Below, piece by piece: positions 1-13,500 of a stretch of 64,000 nucleotides of DNA. A program made the position numbers and the translations under genes. Numbering within the stretch: position 1 is the stretch's first letter; the number at the start of each line of letters is the position of its first letter. The notes beneath the pieces are model-generated. The model saw nothing but the letters and a program-made list of their open reading frames with translations, made no database searches and had not been told where the DNA came from. Source of the stretch: Campylorhamphus procurvoides (lineage: Eukaryota > Chordata > Aves > Passeriformes > Dendrocolaptidae); the NCBI GenBank assembly GCA_013396655.1, contig WBMV01003298.1:2662312-2726311 (forward strand). The letters run 5' to 3'.

Positions 1-2911
1 TTCTCATTGCCTTTATTTAACATATGTCAGAGTTTTTGAAACCACAGAAGTACCTCAACATATAAAAATGCATCACTTACAGCAATGTCTGCCAGTGTGG
101 CCATTGGTACCCACATATGTATGTTGTACACACAGCTGGGCTTCCCTCTGGCCAGGTCAGTGGTGCCTTCCCCTGGACAGGCACCCTCCTTCCCTTTTCT
201 CTTCCCCATGGTTTCCCCTCGCTGTCGTTCTCCTTGATGTCAGTGCAGGGTTTGACCCCCCCATCCAACTGTGCTGGGTTTTACCCCGGCCTGGACACCC
301 TGGTTTGCTCCTTTTCCATACCTAGAAGCTGATTCTGTTTTTTTGGGTTAGTCCTCCTCTATGCTAAGACACTGTTAACTTGTGTTGTTTCATTAGGTCT
401 GTTTAGGCTGATATTGCCCTGTGAAATACAAATTCAAATCCCTCCCTCCCACCTTCTCTGCCATTCTTAGCAAAGTGAGTCTCTGGGGTCAGCACACGAG
501 TTGAGCAGCAGTACATAAAACTAGAAATCATTTTTATGAAGAGACAAAAACATCTTCAGCTGTTCTCTTGCACTGACTGCTCTCCGGCCTCCTCTCATCC
601 GTCTCCCTTCTCAGAGCAGGATAGTCCCACACCTACCCAAGCCACTTGAGTTCAATTGTAAGTTCTCTTTGGCTACAGCAGCTCTCTAGAAGAGCTGCTT
701 GGGTTTTTTCTTGGATTTTTTTTCCTCTCTTTGCTGAGAGCCAAGGCAATTGGCATTGACATCAGATGTTGGTCCCTCATGTTGCCAAGATCTGCAGTTT
801 TGTTGATGGCTGTCACATGTTTCAATTCTGTGATGCTGCTTCCTCTATAGCCCCAGTACAAGTGTGATTTTCCCTCCTGGAAAAAGAAAGGAGGGACAGA
901 CTTAAGAGCCCCCAGCTTCAAATAGCTCCATTATTCCCTGCTGCAATTCAAAACTGCCCTTCTTGTTTTCAGGCCTCTCCCCAGGATTTCATGGGATTAC
1001 TCCAGCCTTGCTAAATAACCTCCCCTCTTCACCCTCCTCTGTTCAGTTATAAGTGGCCTTCTCTCTGACCCTGTTGCTTCTGCCACCTGGAGCAGCCTTC
1101 CTGTGTCTTGCTGCCTTTCTGACTCACCATCTACTTTTCAAATGCCATGTGAAAGCCAAGAGTTTCAAACCTTGCCTCGTAACAATCTGGAGCAGCTTAA
1201 GGAAAACAACCTCTGGCTGTTACCCAAAGAGGGTTCAATAATTATTTCTCTAACCCTCCTAAAGTAAAAAGGTTGACCACCAAAAACAAATAGGAGGAAG
1301 ACCCCACACACATTATCCATATTGGCTGAGAGGTAACAAGAATAAAATAAGAACTTAAAAAATTACCTCTGCTGCCTGGCAAATATAAAGAATACAGAGA
1401 GTAGCATGCAGGTAAGAAAGATCTGTACATTGACTTTTTTCAATTGTTTGTTTTTCTCTAATATTACCATCAACTGGTTCTTAAAATCCATGTAAGAGTA
1501 GGTGTATATTAGGTGGCAGTAAGGACAGAGAGAATATTTCAAGTAGAAATAAGGTTAAATATTCAGCAAGAACAGGATGATTTGAAGGACTCGCTTAATG
1601 AGAGTTCCCATGAGATGAACACTCTCACTGCTTTAAACCCAGTGCCCCGTGGCAGGGAAGCTCTCTCCAGTGAAGCACCACAGGACATGGACACACGTGG
1701 CACTTTAGTTCTTACATGAAGTATTTTTCCCTACTCACTGTAGTAGTGAAGTAGCAGGGCCAGAGACAAGGTAGCACAAGACAGACTTTCAGGTTTCAGC
1801 ATAATGAAAGGAAGTTTGACAGAAATGAATGCAGCAGGCAAAAAGCATTGAAGAACCGATTTCTACCAAAGTCCATGCTAATGCCCTTGGGAGCAGAAGG
1901 GAGAGAAACCTATCCTGGAGATCACAAAGTGATCTCACTGCTTGTATCCAGCATTAATCTACTGACTGCTTACTGTTTTCTTTTCTTTCTGTAGTTCTTA
2001 AGGACCTGTTTTCCCTGTAACTTCATATATTTTTCCCTCTGCTGCTTGTGGCTTTGCTTTGTGACTGCTCATCCTAACCGGCGTCAAGCACCTTCTTTGT
2101 GTGCCTGGGGAAGATAACACCCTGCTTCCAATTAGCAAGGCAAGAGAGTTGGCTGCAGAAGCCTCTCTCTAACGAGAAACACCTCTGATGCTTAATGTTT
2201 GTATCTGGTGCCTACTGTCCCTAGTCAAGCTCAGGAGATTGCTGTGCTTGGAGCTAGATACACAGATCTTGTCTTCATTAGGGGAAAGGTGGTTTAGATG
2301 TCTCGCCAAAGGGATCCCAAAGGCTTGGGCTTAATACAAATCAGTTGCTGTTTTTAAAAGGGGTTTGTTAACTTTGAATAGCTGAAATAGATTAAAACAG
2401 CTGCTGTCTTTGGTAAGGCTGTAGCAATGGTTAAAATCAGGAAGCACCCGTGATGTGGCTCAGTCAGAAACTGCCAGTCGGACTCTGAAGGCAAGTCATG
2501 TAAGCTCTTGTTTCTGTTCCTGAGGCCAGTTCTGGTTTCCTTTCCACGGCTGCAGACCTGCTGTGTGTGAGCACACAGAGGTGAGCCTGCCTAGCCGGGC
2601 AAGTGTTGCACAAGGTACAGCAAACTGGTAAAATAGGACTCGTACTTTTGAGTAAGTTCCTCATTTCTCTGTGTCTAAGTCTTCACTGCTATTCACGCTG
2701 TCTGAGTGAGTGCACAATGGGTAGGAAATTCTTTCACGAATGTTGACATAGCCACAACTTTCCCCTTAGGCCACTTGGCAGAGCTGCTGTGGACACACAG
2801 CCCTGCTTGCTGGGCTCCCCTTGCTGCCTTTGTTCCTCAGGCACTTCCTCCCAGGAAAGGGTTCCCCTACCCAGCCTGGGCGTGGTGCTTCACAAACGTA
2901 CCCGTCATTTT
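1..2911. other. Intergenic DNA, no gene seen
   Basis: Mixed-composition, mostly AT-rich sequence. The longest open frames are about 80 codons, overlap in several frames and lack a recognisable domain or a convincing exon boundary. I see no RNA gene and no long repeat. By position it is the far upstream flank of FOXL2. Confidence 0.6.
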
Positions 2912-2992
2912 GGGAGGAGATCTGCAACAGGGCATTGGACTAGGTGACCTTTAAATGTCCCTTCCAACCCAAACCTTTCTATGATTCTATGA
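2912..2992 (+). mobile_element. CR1 LINE, 3' terminal fragment
   Basis: The stretch reads through the typical end of an avian CR1 retrotransposon: a 'ttggactaggtgacctttaa' block, then 'tcccttccaacccaaacc', then the terminal octamer repeats ending 'atgattctatga'. CR1 elements lack a poly-A tail and end in such short tandem units. Most copies are 5'-truncated, as here, where only about 80 bp is recognisable. No reverse transcriptase frame remains. It is the clearest interspersed repeat in the window and the main non-coding evidence for a bird genome. The 3' boundary is firm; the 5' boundary is approximate. Confidence 0.88.
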
Positions 2993-5135
2993 CTTGAGGT
3001 CTCAAGATTCAGGTCAACATTGCAGGATTGGCTTTCATCACTGACATTTGTAGTTTGAAAGTATGCATTATTTTATTTCCAAATTTCTCATGTAAGAAGG
3101 AATGATATCTCATTTTTAAATTAAAACTTTGTTGTACTAAAATTATACACGAGGAGGAAAAATTGTGCAAGTGCAGAGGGAGAGAAGAAAGGTATCATCA
3201 ATCTGAACAGTAAAATGAGGTCTGTGTTTTGCCCATAGTAATGAAGTTTTTTCTGTAGGAGACTAGTCAGCTTTATCCAGATAGTTTATTGTATTTCAAT
3301 AACTGTCTTTAAAGTATTACACTCTTCATGTTCTCTTTCAGTACTGCAGCTGCTGTTGTGAACAGTTGTTCCTCCATCATTATATCATTTATGTTAATAA
3401 CAGTAATATATGCCAATCTAACTTTCTGATTAACTTTAATGCAGATAAAAGTCCTTGACATCTCTTTAATGTTTTCCTTAGCTACTTCAGTTACTTATTC
3501 TCTTAATTAGAATTAGCTTGCATAGTTCTATTATATTTAAACACATCATTTGCCTCTCTGTGGGCAAGTGCTCGTTTGGTTGCAATTTTTGCATTGCAAG
3601 CCTGAGGCTCAAGTGAGGTTATTGCTTCAATAATGTATTAAAGGAAGGAGGCCATTTGGCTTGTTTTGTTAAGAAACCTGGGGCGATCATTTGTATAAAA
3701 CCACCGAAGGCTCACACAAATGACACCTGTATAAGCTCCAGGGAGAATGTTCATCTCAGTTCGTGCTAGAAAAACCCCAGCTTGAGAGTCATTAGTGAAG
3801 CAGGAGAATGGCAGAAAACTTCCCTCCTGTGTCTTTAGTAGGAGATTCTGGAATAGCTGAAGCAGCTAAGAAGTATCACTCATCACTGCTCCAAAATCTA
3901 AGGAGAGTGTAGACAGGGGGGTGGCTAAGAGGCTCTTGGAAACTTTTGAAATCATTGTTTTCCTGCTTTAAGGGTTATATTTAACCTTCATTAAATGTTC
4001 AAGTAAGTGAATATTTTGGTTTCTTTAGTGGGGTTCAGGTTGCAGTACAGACCACCACTCATTTCTGCTTTAATCTTTCCACTTGTGGAAAACGTTTAGC
4101 AAGTTTAGACACTATTTAATGTCTTTCTTTCAAGTCTCTTGTCTTAAAATCAGCAATAAAAAGAACAAACTTTTTAAAAAAGTCCTACTTACAGCTGATA
4201 TAAACCAAAACTGTGCTAATATTAGCTTTTCAGAATATCTAGGAACTCATTACTTTCTATTTTGATAGACTGGACGGGATATCTGTGGGCTGGGAACAGT
4301 CCCAGTGTCTTGCTGGGTTCCAGGCTTGGCAGACGTGCACCGGCTCCCTACAAAGCCACCCAGCACTGGTGACACACAATTCATGGCACTTGAGGGGGAA
4401 CCTGGAGTGCAGTTGTTCACGGCCACTCCCTCCCAGGGTTTGTCCCAGGATAGAGGCTGTGCCCAGGCTGTCCCATCAGGATTTCTGAAAGGTACGCAGT
4501 GAGGTTTGATTCCTGGAGGTCATTTTATCAGCATTTTATCTTTCTGATCAACTTTTCCTACTGGAGTGAGATTTGATGGTGTGAACGTGCAAAGTTGGAG
4601 ACATGAAAGTAGGGGAGTTCTTTTAAACTAGCTAGACCCGCTTCCAAATAGCTTGCCTGGTGTTTGCATCCTGCCAGAGACTGAGAGCTGTGGGGCCATA
4701 TATCTCACAAGCGAATGACAAAGCCGTGATTGCTGCCCTGAAGCAGCTGCAATCCAAGACTCCAGTCCTGTGATCAGGCTGTTGGAAACCTCCACGAGCC
4801 CTCCAAGGACTCTGTGCTCGTACTGCGCTCGGAGCACACGCTCATTTTTGAGCCTGGGACTGCAGAATGTCAGAGCCAGATTTCTTGAGGTAGCTGGTGC
4901 TGAGCTGCCACAGGCTGGGGCGGCTCAGTGGCTGGGAGTTTCTGAAAATAACCCCCAAACTCTTGATTGAGAAGTAACGTGACACTGTGCAAAGTTCCCT
5001 TGCAGGCAGTGAGAGCTGGGATCTCCGCACAAGGGCTGCGTTGGCTCTGGCAGGAGCCAGCACGCTCTGGCACAGACACCGTGCTGGAAACAGCATTCTG
5101 CTCATTCTTCTGCACGCTCGCATTAGTGATATTTT
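2993..5135. other. Intergenic DNA, with a possible conserved block near 3540-3760
   Basis: There is no gene. The AT-rich 3.0-3.5 kb part has no structure I can name. The block at about 3540-3760 has balanced composition and is free of simple repeats, which is the texture of a conserved non-coding element, but only alignment could show that. The open frames at 4.3-5.1 kb overlap on both strands and are not credible genes. Confidence 0.4.
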
Positions 5136-5330
5136 CCAAGGTGCAGACGCTCTATGCTAATGGAGAGGCAAAGTAGCGGGTGAGATTATTTCGGCCTGTG
5201 TTATTTAGGAAGTCAGGCTGCGTGTTACATGATCACCTTACAATCTATAAAAAATAAAGCACGAGGGCTGGCGGAGCTTACTCTGGGTCACACATCTATT
5301 GGGTCTGTAACTGTGTATATTCCATGGTGT
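5136..5330. promoter_or_regulatory. Candidate non-coding regulatory block
   Basis: A repeat-free stretch holding an exact ATGCTAAT POU-type octamer at 5154-5161, followed by AT-rich sequence. It sits beside a small GC-rich patch. The call rests on composition and one motif only, and cross-species conservation is untested. Confidence 0.22.
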
Positions 5331-5419
5331 TTGTAGAGAGCTGCTTTCCTCCCTGCCACCTTTTGCTGTGCCTCGGATCGGGCTCAGGTCTTACTGCCAT
5401 TCCCGCAGTCCCCGTTAAT

Positions 5420-5690
5420 TGTGTGTGTGAGTCTGAGGCGCTTCCCTGGAACGGCCGGGGAGTGTCAAGCCCAGCTTTTGTGTAAGCGCTGGCAGGCGCC
5501 GGGAGCCACTGGCCGGGGATCCGTTTGGAGCGCTGCGATGGGTGGATGGGAGGCAGATGGCAGGGAGGGGACACTGCGGGAGCGAGGGGACAGCCCTCGG
5601 AGGGAGCCGGGGTTGGCGGGGGGACAGGCGACTCCGCTCTCAGCCCTGAGCCGCCCCTGCGGCCGGAGGGCTTTGAATTCATAACAACGA
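5420..5690. other. Small GC-rich, CpG-containing patch
   Basis: GC content rises sharply against AT-rich flanks, with several CpG dinucleotides. Open frames occur on both strands (147 codons on minus, 87 on plus), as expected where stop codons are rare. No TATA box or initiator stands out. It could be a weak promoter or simply a GC-rich local composition. Confidence 0.35.
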
Positions 5691-7139
5691 AAGCCCGATG
5701 AACTAAACCAACAACAACAGGAAAAACAAAACGAAACAACCTTCTAATATGCCAAATTTTCCCTCGTATAAACTCAGTGTTGTCTCACTTCATCTTCAGT
5801 GCTTTTCTGCACTTCTAGGCATGTGACTCTTTCCATGTTTGTGGGCAGTGTTATAACTAGACTTGGGTGATGCTTTGCAGCGTGCTGTTCTTACTCCCCA
5901 AAAATGCAGATTCTAAAATCCTTTACTAAATGTCAAGCTTCTAAGAAATAAGGGAATATATTTTTTAAAAAATTATCACAATATTTAAATAAAGTTTACC
6001 TTTCTAATTTGAAATTGCATTTTTTGTTTTGAAATCCAAAATTTTAAAAGGCATCATTCTATAGACTGGCAAAAACTACAAAATGTAATCAAAATTTCAT
6101 TTTGGGTCAGGTAAAAGGACTTATTTAACCCAGGAAAAAGATTTTTTTAAAAAAAAAATCAAAACCTTTTGCAAACAATAATTTCTGAGAGCTGAAAAAC
6201 AGTGAAAAATCTATTCTTAAACTTCTGGGTTAGTTAGCAAACAAAACTACTTTTGTTCCACTCATTGGTCTCTGGTGCTAGGGAGGTGATAAATCTTCAT
6301 CCAGCTTCTGTTCAAATAATTAAGACATATTTTCTGTATGTTACATTTCCTGGTAATATGATAGCTTCACTTTTACATAATGCTCTTTCAGGATTTATAA
6401 GACTGGAGGCAATTAATTCTAATAGAATTATTTGTTACTGACTAGAGGTCGTTAATAATTGCACAGACTAGCAGGTAGAGTTCTTCGGAATACAAGGGTA
6501 GAAGGAATACACAAATGAGATTTTTTTTCCTGATACTTTCATTAATAAATTTTAATACAATAGAGATTCAAACAGAAACTGTAAGCCAGAGTAAGCTCTG
6601 TGCTGGCAGGAGTGGGCACTGCCTGCAGTGAGGCTATGCTGATTTACACCATCTGACCAGCTGTGGAGATTTTGGGAGATCCTTACTGCAGCAACAGGGA
6701 CATAAGCTGCTGTCTGGTATGAATTTCAAGCAAATAAATTGTATGCATGAATAAATCATAACAGCGCCAGTGTCATGGAGAGCGCTCTGCTCTATCCAGA
6801 ACCTTGCTAAAGTCTGTACCATCACAGAGCTGCTTATTACCTAAGAACTATTCTGTCTCCCTTTACATAATGTCTATTTTTTGCATGAATTGCTATGTTC
6901 ACAAAAGCCTCAACAATATCTCCAGTGATCAAGTCCTGATTATACACTGCACATGAATTCAAAGGTCCTGTTCCATAACCTCTGTTTGACTTTGAAATGT
7001 GCATACCATTTCAGGCGGCTTTGGAGTTTAATGCAATCTGTTTCCACTGAAGGCAAGCAATACTGGAAATATGATTACAATAATTGTATTATGAACATGG
7101 TATTGTCATGATCAAGTGAAGGGCTCCAAAATGTAACTG
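5691..7139. other. AT-rich intergenic DNA
   Basis: AT-rich sequence with several A and T runs (for example near 5960-5990 and 6140-6165). No gene, exon-like segment or recognisable repeat family was found. Confidence 0.55.
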
Positions 7140-7620
7140 ATAAAATTGTAGCTTTGACCTCCATCTTTAGCTTAAAAACTCGATCCAGTTCAAATATCAC
7201 TCTGTATTAGCCTCGTTAGCGCCAAACCCGGCCTAATAGTTCAATCCCCGCTCCCATGAGTCACTTCACAGACAATACTCGGGTAAACAAGGGCTTGGGG
7301 AGGGGAGAAACAGGATCCATCTTTTGATGTCGGTTTAGAGCGTAAAAGACTAAATCATGCACTGTAACAGTTCCATCAATTCCCTGGAGTTGGAGCAACA
7401 GAGAATTCGATTTAAAATTCCTGTGTAAACATGCTGGGGCAAATTCATGGTTGATATGAATTGTTGTAACTTCCTTGACTGTATTTGACTCACTGAAACC
7501 AATGAATTTGAGGCTGTTTACACCATATGAGGATTCATCCCCTTCATAAATATTTATGCAAAGAACGAGAAAGTCATAGTAATTTGAAAATATTTTAATG
7601 TGCTGTTCCAAATCATACAG
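7140..7620. promoter_or_regulatory. Candidate enhancer with three forkhead sites
   Basis: This repeat-free block contains the forkhead core GTAAACA on the plus strand at 7283-7289 and 7435-7441, and its complement TGTTTAC at 7515-7521. It also has an exact AP-1 site TGAGTCA at 7257-7263. For a 7-mer counted on both strands, about 0.03 occurrences are expected in 240 bp at even base composition, so three is a real cluster. The block lies about 22 kb upstream of FOXL2, a forkhead gene, so auto- or cross-regulation is a natural hypothesis. A 116-codon minus-strand frame crosses it but has no recognisable domain. Enhancer function is inferred. Confidence 0.4.
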
Positions 7621-9989
7621 AACATAGTAGACCCCTTCTGCTTTGTTTTCTTATCCTCTGGCTCCATTCAGGTCCTAATTTGAACTTCTCAGCTAAATAT
7701 GGAAAGAAATGTGTGAATTGTACCAGTCCTACCATTAGCTTCAGTTTGCAGAAGTGCCATTGATACAGCCTTCTGCATTTATTTTGGGTGGAAAGTGTCT
7801 ATTTAAATTGTGAGATCAATCGTCAAATTAGATGTGTGACTGCACACATCGTCCCAGTGTTTATTTTCTTTTCTGGCACACTTGTGGCTCTTTGGGTTTG
7901 AAGAATGTAACTCAATTGGAATGAGCCTCAGTGATAAAATGGTCATCACATAAGATGTCTTTGTGTTGTTTTGAAATGTACTATTACAAGGCATTTTAAT
8001 AAACTTTGTTTTTATTTTCCTTGATTAATAACACATTTGCTTGTGAATTTTCTGGGATGTTTGATTCATGGTCTTTCCTTTCTTTTCCTTAGAACTCCTT
8101 GGTGGCAGCAGCCTACAGGAGGCCTTGTGGGACTATCCCATGGCGATCTGACCTGGTTCTGGCTTTGTCCAAGTAATTTTAGTCGCACTAACACTTTTGA
8201 CCCCTGGTGTCATTGATAAGCTCCAGAGCACTGAGTGCTGGGTCAAAAAAGTTTTGAAAGATCTACAGAAAACTAAATTCTTAAAGCCATGTGATTGATA
8301 TTTATTTGTTTTAATTATAAATTTAGAAAATAATACTGTTTCTGTTCTCTGCCCAGTCACTCTGATAGAGAAGCTGTTTTATGGACAGTAGATTCATCAC
8401 GTATATTTAACATTATCAGCAATGTAAAGAAGAATAGTTCTGTTCCCATCTTCTCTGTTCAATAGCTGATACAGTTTAGTAGGAAAGACACTGACCATTG
8501 TATGAGGCATTAAGTAACAGCAGCTGATCAGTTCTACTAATATGGTTTCACTATAAAATGCTGTCATGTTCTTTTGATTGGCATTTGCCTTTCATAGAGA
8601 TATTTGGCTAGTGCACTGCTTAATAGTCTCGTTCTCTTTTTTCTTTTTGGTTGAAACTGGCTTTTATCTTTAAACTGTTTTTATAAAGCAGAAAGCTGCA
8701 TCCCTTTGAACTCATCCTCTGATGTCATAAGAGCTGGGAGCTGACATGAATTACGCTGTAAAAATACTGACATTTCGAGCTGGGTACCAGCATGTACTAA
8801 AATACAGTAACGCATGTTGTGCTCAAGAATATTTTTTTAACATACTGTTATTAGTGGCAGGCTCTTTGGTCTGAACGCCTTTGATAAGTGAAATTAGCAC
8901 GCTGGTTTTCCAGCCTATGTATGGTAAATTCTTTCCCCTTTTGGGGTCAAAAAATATAAATATTAAAGAAAACTCCAAGTGTCGCTATTTGCAAGGTTAC
9001 AGTGTTTATTATTAGAACTGTGGAATATGTTCAGTCTTTTAGGCAAGATAGTATGAGGGACCCATGAAAGGGCAGGAAACATCTATATTTGCTGGCAGCT
9101 TGCCTGTATCAAACATATTGCTCCCAGTGCCATCCTGATGGCACTGTGGGGAAGGACAGTTCAGCTATGCAGTATGAAAACATGCCATCATATCCATATT
9201 TCATAACACAGCACGTGTCAGGCAGTCAGGAGGGTAAGTTAATTAGATGAGGTTCTTTGCAGGAAGCCAGTTCTGTGGACAGCTAAAAAAACTGAGGATG
9301 TTCAGTGGAATTAGGTCCCTAATCTTGATCCTGTCCCAGGAGAAGCAGCAAAATGCAGGAAGCACTTTGCACAAGGCTTCCTCTGGGTCCCCCAGAGATG
9401 TCCCACAGAGAAGCCTGGTTTTAATGCTGCATTCCTTAGCACAAATAAAGCACAGCTTTACATCCTTGCTTGTGTAAGACTTTAAAAGAGATTCTTATTG
9501 TACCCTACAGCAGAGGTGTAGTGGGGCACTGGGACAAATACTATTTCCTTTATACTTTTTTTGTTTTAATACAACAGGATTATACCTTATACCTTAAGTG
9601 AAGAAAAAGTGGACTTTTTTGGATCTTAGGTAGCATAAGAAAATTGTATGCTGTGCATATGATAAAGAACACTGAATTTAGCCCCATTTATTTCTACCTA
9701 TATAGTATCGTATCAGTCCTCTAACTGTTGCTTGTATAAACAGTTTTGATTCCATCAGGCAATTTTCCTGATTGTGTTAATGGGGATTGCTCTTCCCATG
9801 AGTATATAGAAAACTTGGAGATGCTTTTAATCTCCCTGTTTGTCTTATCCAAAGAGAAAAGATCCAACCAATCAAAAAGCCCCCAGCCTTTTATTTTTTG
9901 GAATCTAGTCCATAGCTCCTGGAACTAAAAAAAACAAGAGAAGAAGAAATCCAATGAATTTGTAAATAATTCCAATTAAGAATAGCAGT
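7621..9989. other. Intergenic DNA, no gene seen
   Basis: AT-rich DNA with short open frames only (76 codons or fewer). A 9-bp stem with a 4-nt loop at 9125-9146 is too short to be meaningful. No splice-flanked coding segment was recognised. Confidence 0.55.
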
Positions 9990-10540
9990 TTGGCCAGCTC
10001 AGGATGCCTGGGCTGCGTATGGAAGCAATTCTCCTGGCTCCATCCATCCCGCCTGACCCGGCTGAGCCCGGGCTGGTCCCCAAGGTCCCTGCAGGGCAGA
10101 GAGCAGGGGAATAGCCTGGCCTGCCTGGGGACACTCAGTGCTTGGTCCATCATGTAGAGCACACAGAGCCTGCTTCCCTTGCATTGGGAACATGGAGGGG
10201 CACCACAGCCGCATTGGAGTGCATGGGCCACTGTGTCTGTGCCGCAGGTTCCAGCCCTGTTTGCTCCGTGATAGCAGGGAGAGCCTCGTGCCTGTGGCAG
10301 GGGTCCCATGTGCTCCTCACCCGAGGTGGCCCCGAGCCCTTGAGTTGCATCTGAGAGGCTGTAGGTGAATGCACATGTGTTAAGGGAAGAGCAGGAGCTG
10401 GAGGAAGCTGGTGGGGCTGAGCAGAGCAGCACAGCCGGGCCCTCGCAGGGGACAGGAGTGCCACAGGGACCTTTGGGCTTTTTCCCTTCTGTCTTGTCAC
10501 CGTGGGTGAGCTGCACCCTCTGTGCATCCACACAGGAGCA
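9990..10540. other. GC-richer patch with open but unconvincing frames
   Basis: A local rise in GC leaves overlapping open frames on both strands, the longest 208 codons on minus (9905-10531). Its predicted C-terminus is hydrophobic only because it is read from an A-rich stretch on the opposite strand. I recognise no domain, and the alternative 156-codon frame overlaps it. I treat the patch as non-coding. Confidence 0.4.
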
Positions 10541-13500
10541 TTAGGAAAGGTGATGCCTAGAAACAGTGCAAATGTGTAGGTAAGAAGTGATACGGAGGAT
10601 ACATTGGTGTGTAAAAACAATAGTTTAATAATAATTGCACAGCCGTTATCAGCCTCTCTACCAATTGTTTCTAGCCAAAAGCAGTTATCTCTGATAAAGA
10701 TTTCTTCTATTTGGAGGCAGGCCTGGATTTAAAACCACAAGATAAAGTGATTATATTCAAAAGAAGCTGTTGCTACTGAATGAGCCCTCAGAGGGAGGAC
10801 TGGCAAAGCATTCTGCCCATTTTGTGCCCTGTGTTGCCACTTCACTCCTGTGGAGTTGTCCTCAGGGGAGGACACCAGGGTGCAGGATTTGCTCAGGGAG
10901 CTTTCCCAGCCCCAGCTTCCTCGTCCTTCCCATAGCACCTCATCACACTCTTGGCCACTCTTTTCTCCCCCAGCAGATTAACTCAGGCTGCTTGAAAGAA
11001 AATGCTGATAAAGTTTTGTTCAGGTCAAACTACGCTGTTCTGTTAAACATACTTTATTTTCTTTAGTGTCCTTAACTTTTGCCTTGATTTTTTGTTTTCT
11101 TTTTGCCAAAATAGTGTGAAAGACATGAGAAATTTTCTTTTTTTTTTCTCCTGAGACAGAAAAAAGGGAGATAAAAAAATGCCCTAAGAACCGAATCCAG
11201 GCAGATGCACTTTAGCTTTGAACAAGGAAAGGCAAAAAGCAAACAATTTGTGATGTTTTTCCAGAAATGGACTATTTGGAGGGAGGATAGTTTCTCGGGT
11301 AGAAATAAAGAAGGGTGGGAATTATTAGAAGAAAAGAAACAGTGAAGAATAAACCAGGAAAAGGAAGTCTGGAAGAGTATGAGAGACGTAACAGAGGTGG
11401 AGCAAATGCACACTGGGAGACCCCAGGGTACCATATGTGGCTTATGAGTTGATGGTCTGTCATCTTCTACTACCCCAAGCTCCCTAACAAAGTTATTCCA
11501 ATGGGAGGGATAATTTTCATCTTCTCCAAACCACTCATAAAATTTTGAAAGAGAATAATGCAAAGAGTGAACAGAAGGGTAGAGGTCAGGAGAACTTGCA
11601 GGCTCGGTAATGCATAGGAAGGTGGTGGAGGTTGAGAGAGGGGCAGGATCCCCCAGGGAAGGAGGAATCTGTGTCCAGGCTCAGAGGGGCAGGCAAAGAA
11701 ATTTACACAGAGGTGTTTTGCTGTGAGGGTGGTGGGACCTACAAGGCACAGGACAGAGAAAGGGGTAGAACATCTAGCCTGAATGTACTGGTGATAAAAG
11801 AACCTGTCAGAAGAAACTCAGAAGAGAGAGGTCAAAATTAGGAAAATGAGAAGGCTATTAAGAGCTTGAAAGTCAGAAATTCAAGAGAAGTGGAGATGCC
11901 TTGCAGTAGAAGTGTCTCTGCTAGCCATTCTTTTTTGTTCCTTTCTCCAGAGAATTAGCAAAAAATATGGTAACTTTGTACTCAAGCTGAATTTGTTTTT
12001 AGGGGCATTTTCTAATACTTTGGGGAGTTTTTAACATAATGGGAAGGATTCTTGGGCAACCTCCCTCAAAAAACCTCAGACTCTGTCACTGTTAGCAAGG
12101 GTGCCACAATCTTTGTGCGTATTGGGCTTGGGGATCTGAGCCTTCCCAGCTCCAGTTCTGACAAAATCAAACCATAACTCCTAAGTCATCAAGTAGTAAT
12201 CACTATAATCACTCAAGTGGCTGCTATGAAATCATCCCACCTTGGTCCAGCACTGCTCTTCACACCAGAGGTACAATTTCACTGAGCAGCTCAGCAAAGG
12301 AGTTTTGCCAAAAGTAGGAGACAAGTCTGCAACTTGAAGTGCAACCTCCTGAGGGGTACAAGGGCAAAACTGTGGCCAGGCTCCCACCCTCCGTGCAGTG
12401 AGTGGGTGTGTCACAGAAACACATCACTTGTGCATAGTGAAGACATGTATGGGGGAGAAAAATCCATGAAGGCAGCTGAAGAGCGTTGCTGTGAATGGGC
12501 TGGATCCCAGCAGGGAGAACTGGCTTGAGCCTTGGCTCCAGAAGTGGAGCCCCTGGGGACTGGAAGCTTTCTCTTTACAGTCTGAAAACGTGTGTCATGT
12601 AAAATTGTTTAATACTTACTATTCAAATGATTTTAAAGTGGATAATCATCACTGAGCTTTAAATACACAGAGCTTGTTGTTGGAGCTACAGCTTTTCTTT
12701 GTTAATACTAACATTAAATATTTATTCTGGATGAGGGTAATGTAGTAATATGGGGAAACACCTGCGATTGAACTGCTGTGATAAGGATCTCTGCTATACA
12801 CTTTGACTGCCAATATTTTCACAAACCTCACTAGATTCAGTGGTAAATAATTTTAATTCATTTTCCACTCCTTTTGTCTCACAAATTTGAATGTATTTGA
12901 TGCATGAATCCTTACAGTAGGTTGTAAACCCCAATTCATGTCTTTAAGGACCTGTACTAAATTGTTTAAGGAGTTCTGTCTGACAGAAGCCCTTTTTCTC
13001 CCTCCAGCACTAATTGGGTGATGATGATTGGGCCGTTTTGGGAAACACCAGAGCAGGAGAAGGCAGCTGGAGACAGTGTGTGAGGAAATTCAAAACCATG
13101 CACAGATTTAAAATTTTATGAAGCTACAGCAATTTTCTGTCTCACTTCAATGCAACTGTATTACCAACAGGCAGTTCCTCTCTGTTTGCTTGGACAGCCC
13201 CTTCTGTGTGGCTTTTGAAAACCTATAAGAGGGTAAATTTTTTACTTGAAAATGGAGAATGAAGTGATGTGTTTCTCCCTCTGACAATTACATACTCAGG
13301 AAAAGCTGATGCTGAATACCTTTGTTATATGTATGTGAATATTAGATGCTTCTTCATCTAGTGTTTCATACTGTATTTTTCAATATGAAATATTTGATAA
13401 TTATGGCTTTTAAATGTCTTACTGATATACCATGCATAAATTCAATAAGTAGTGTTTTGCTCCAAAATTACTTAGGCATTTTTTAAAAGACCCTCTTTAG

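Noticed and set aside
9125..9146. 9-bp stem with a 4-nt loop
   Set aside because: Stems of this size are expected by chance several times in 64 kb.
9905..10531. 208-codon minus-strand frame with a hydrophobic C-terminus
   Set aside because: Low similarity to anything I know, overlapped by other frames, and the hydrophobic tail is read from an A-rich stretch of the other strand.
11072..11563. 163-codon minus-strand frame
   Set aside because: Pyrimidine-rich low-complexity translation of a purine-rich tract, with no domain or splice signals.
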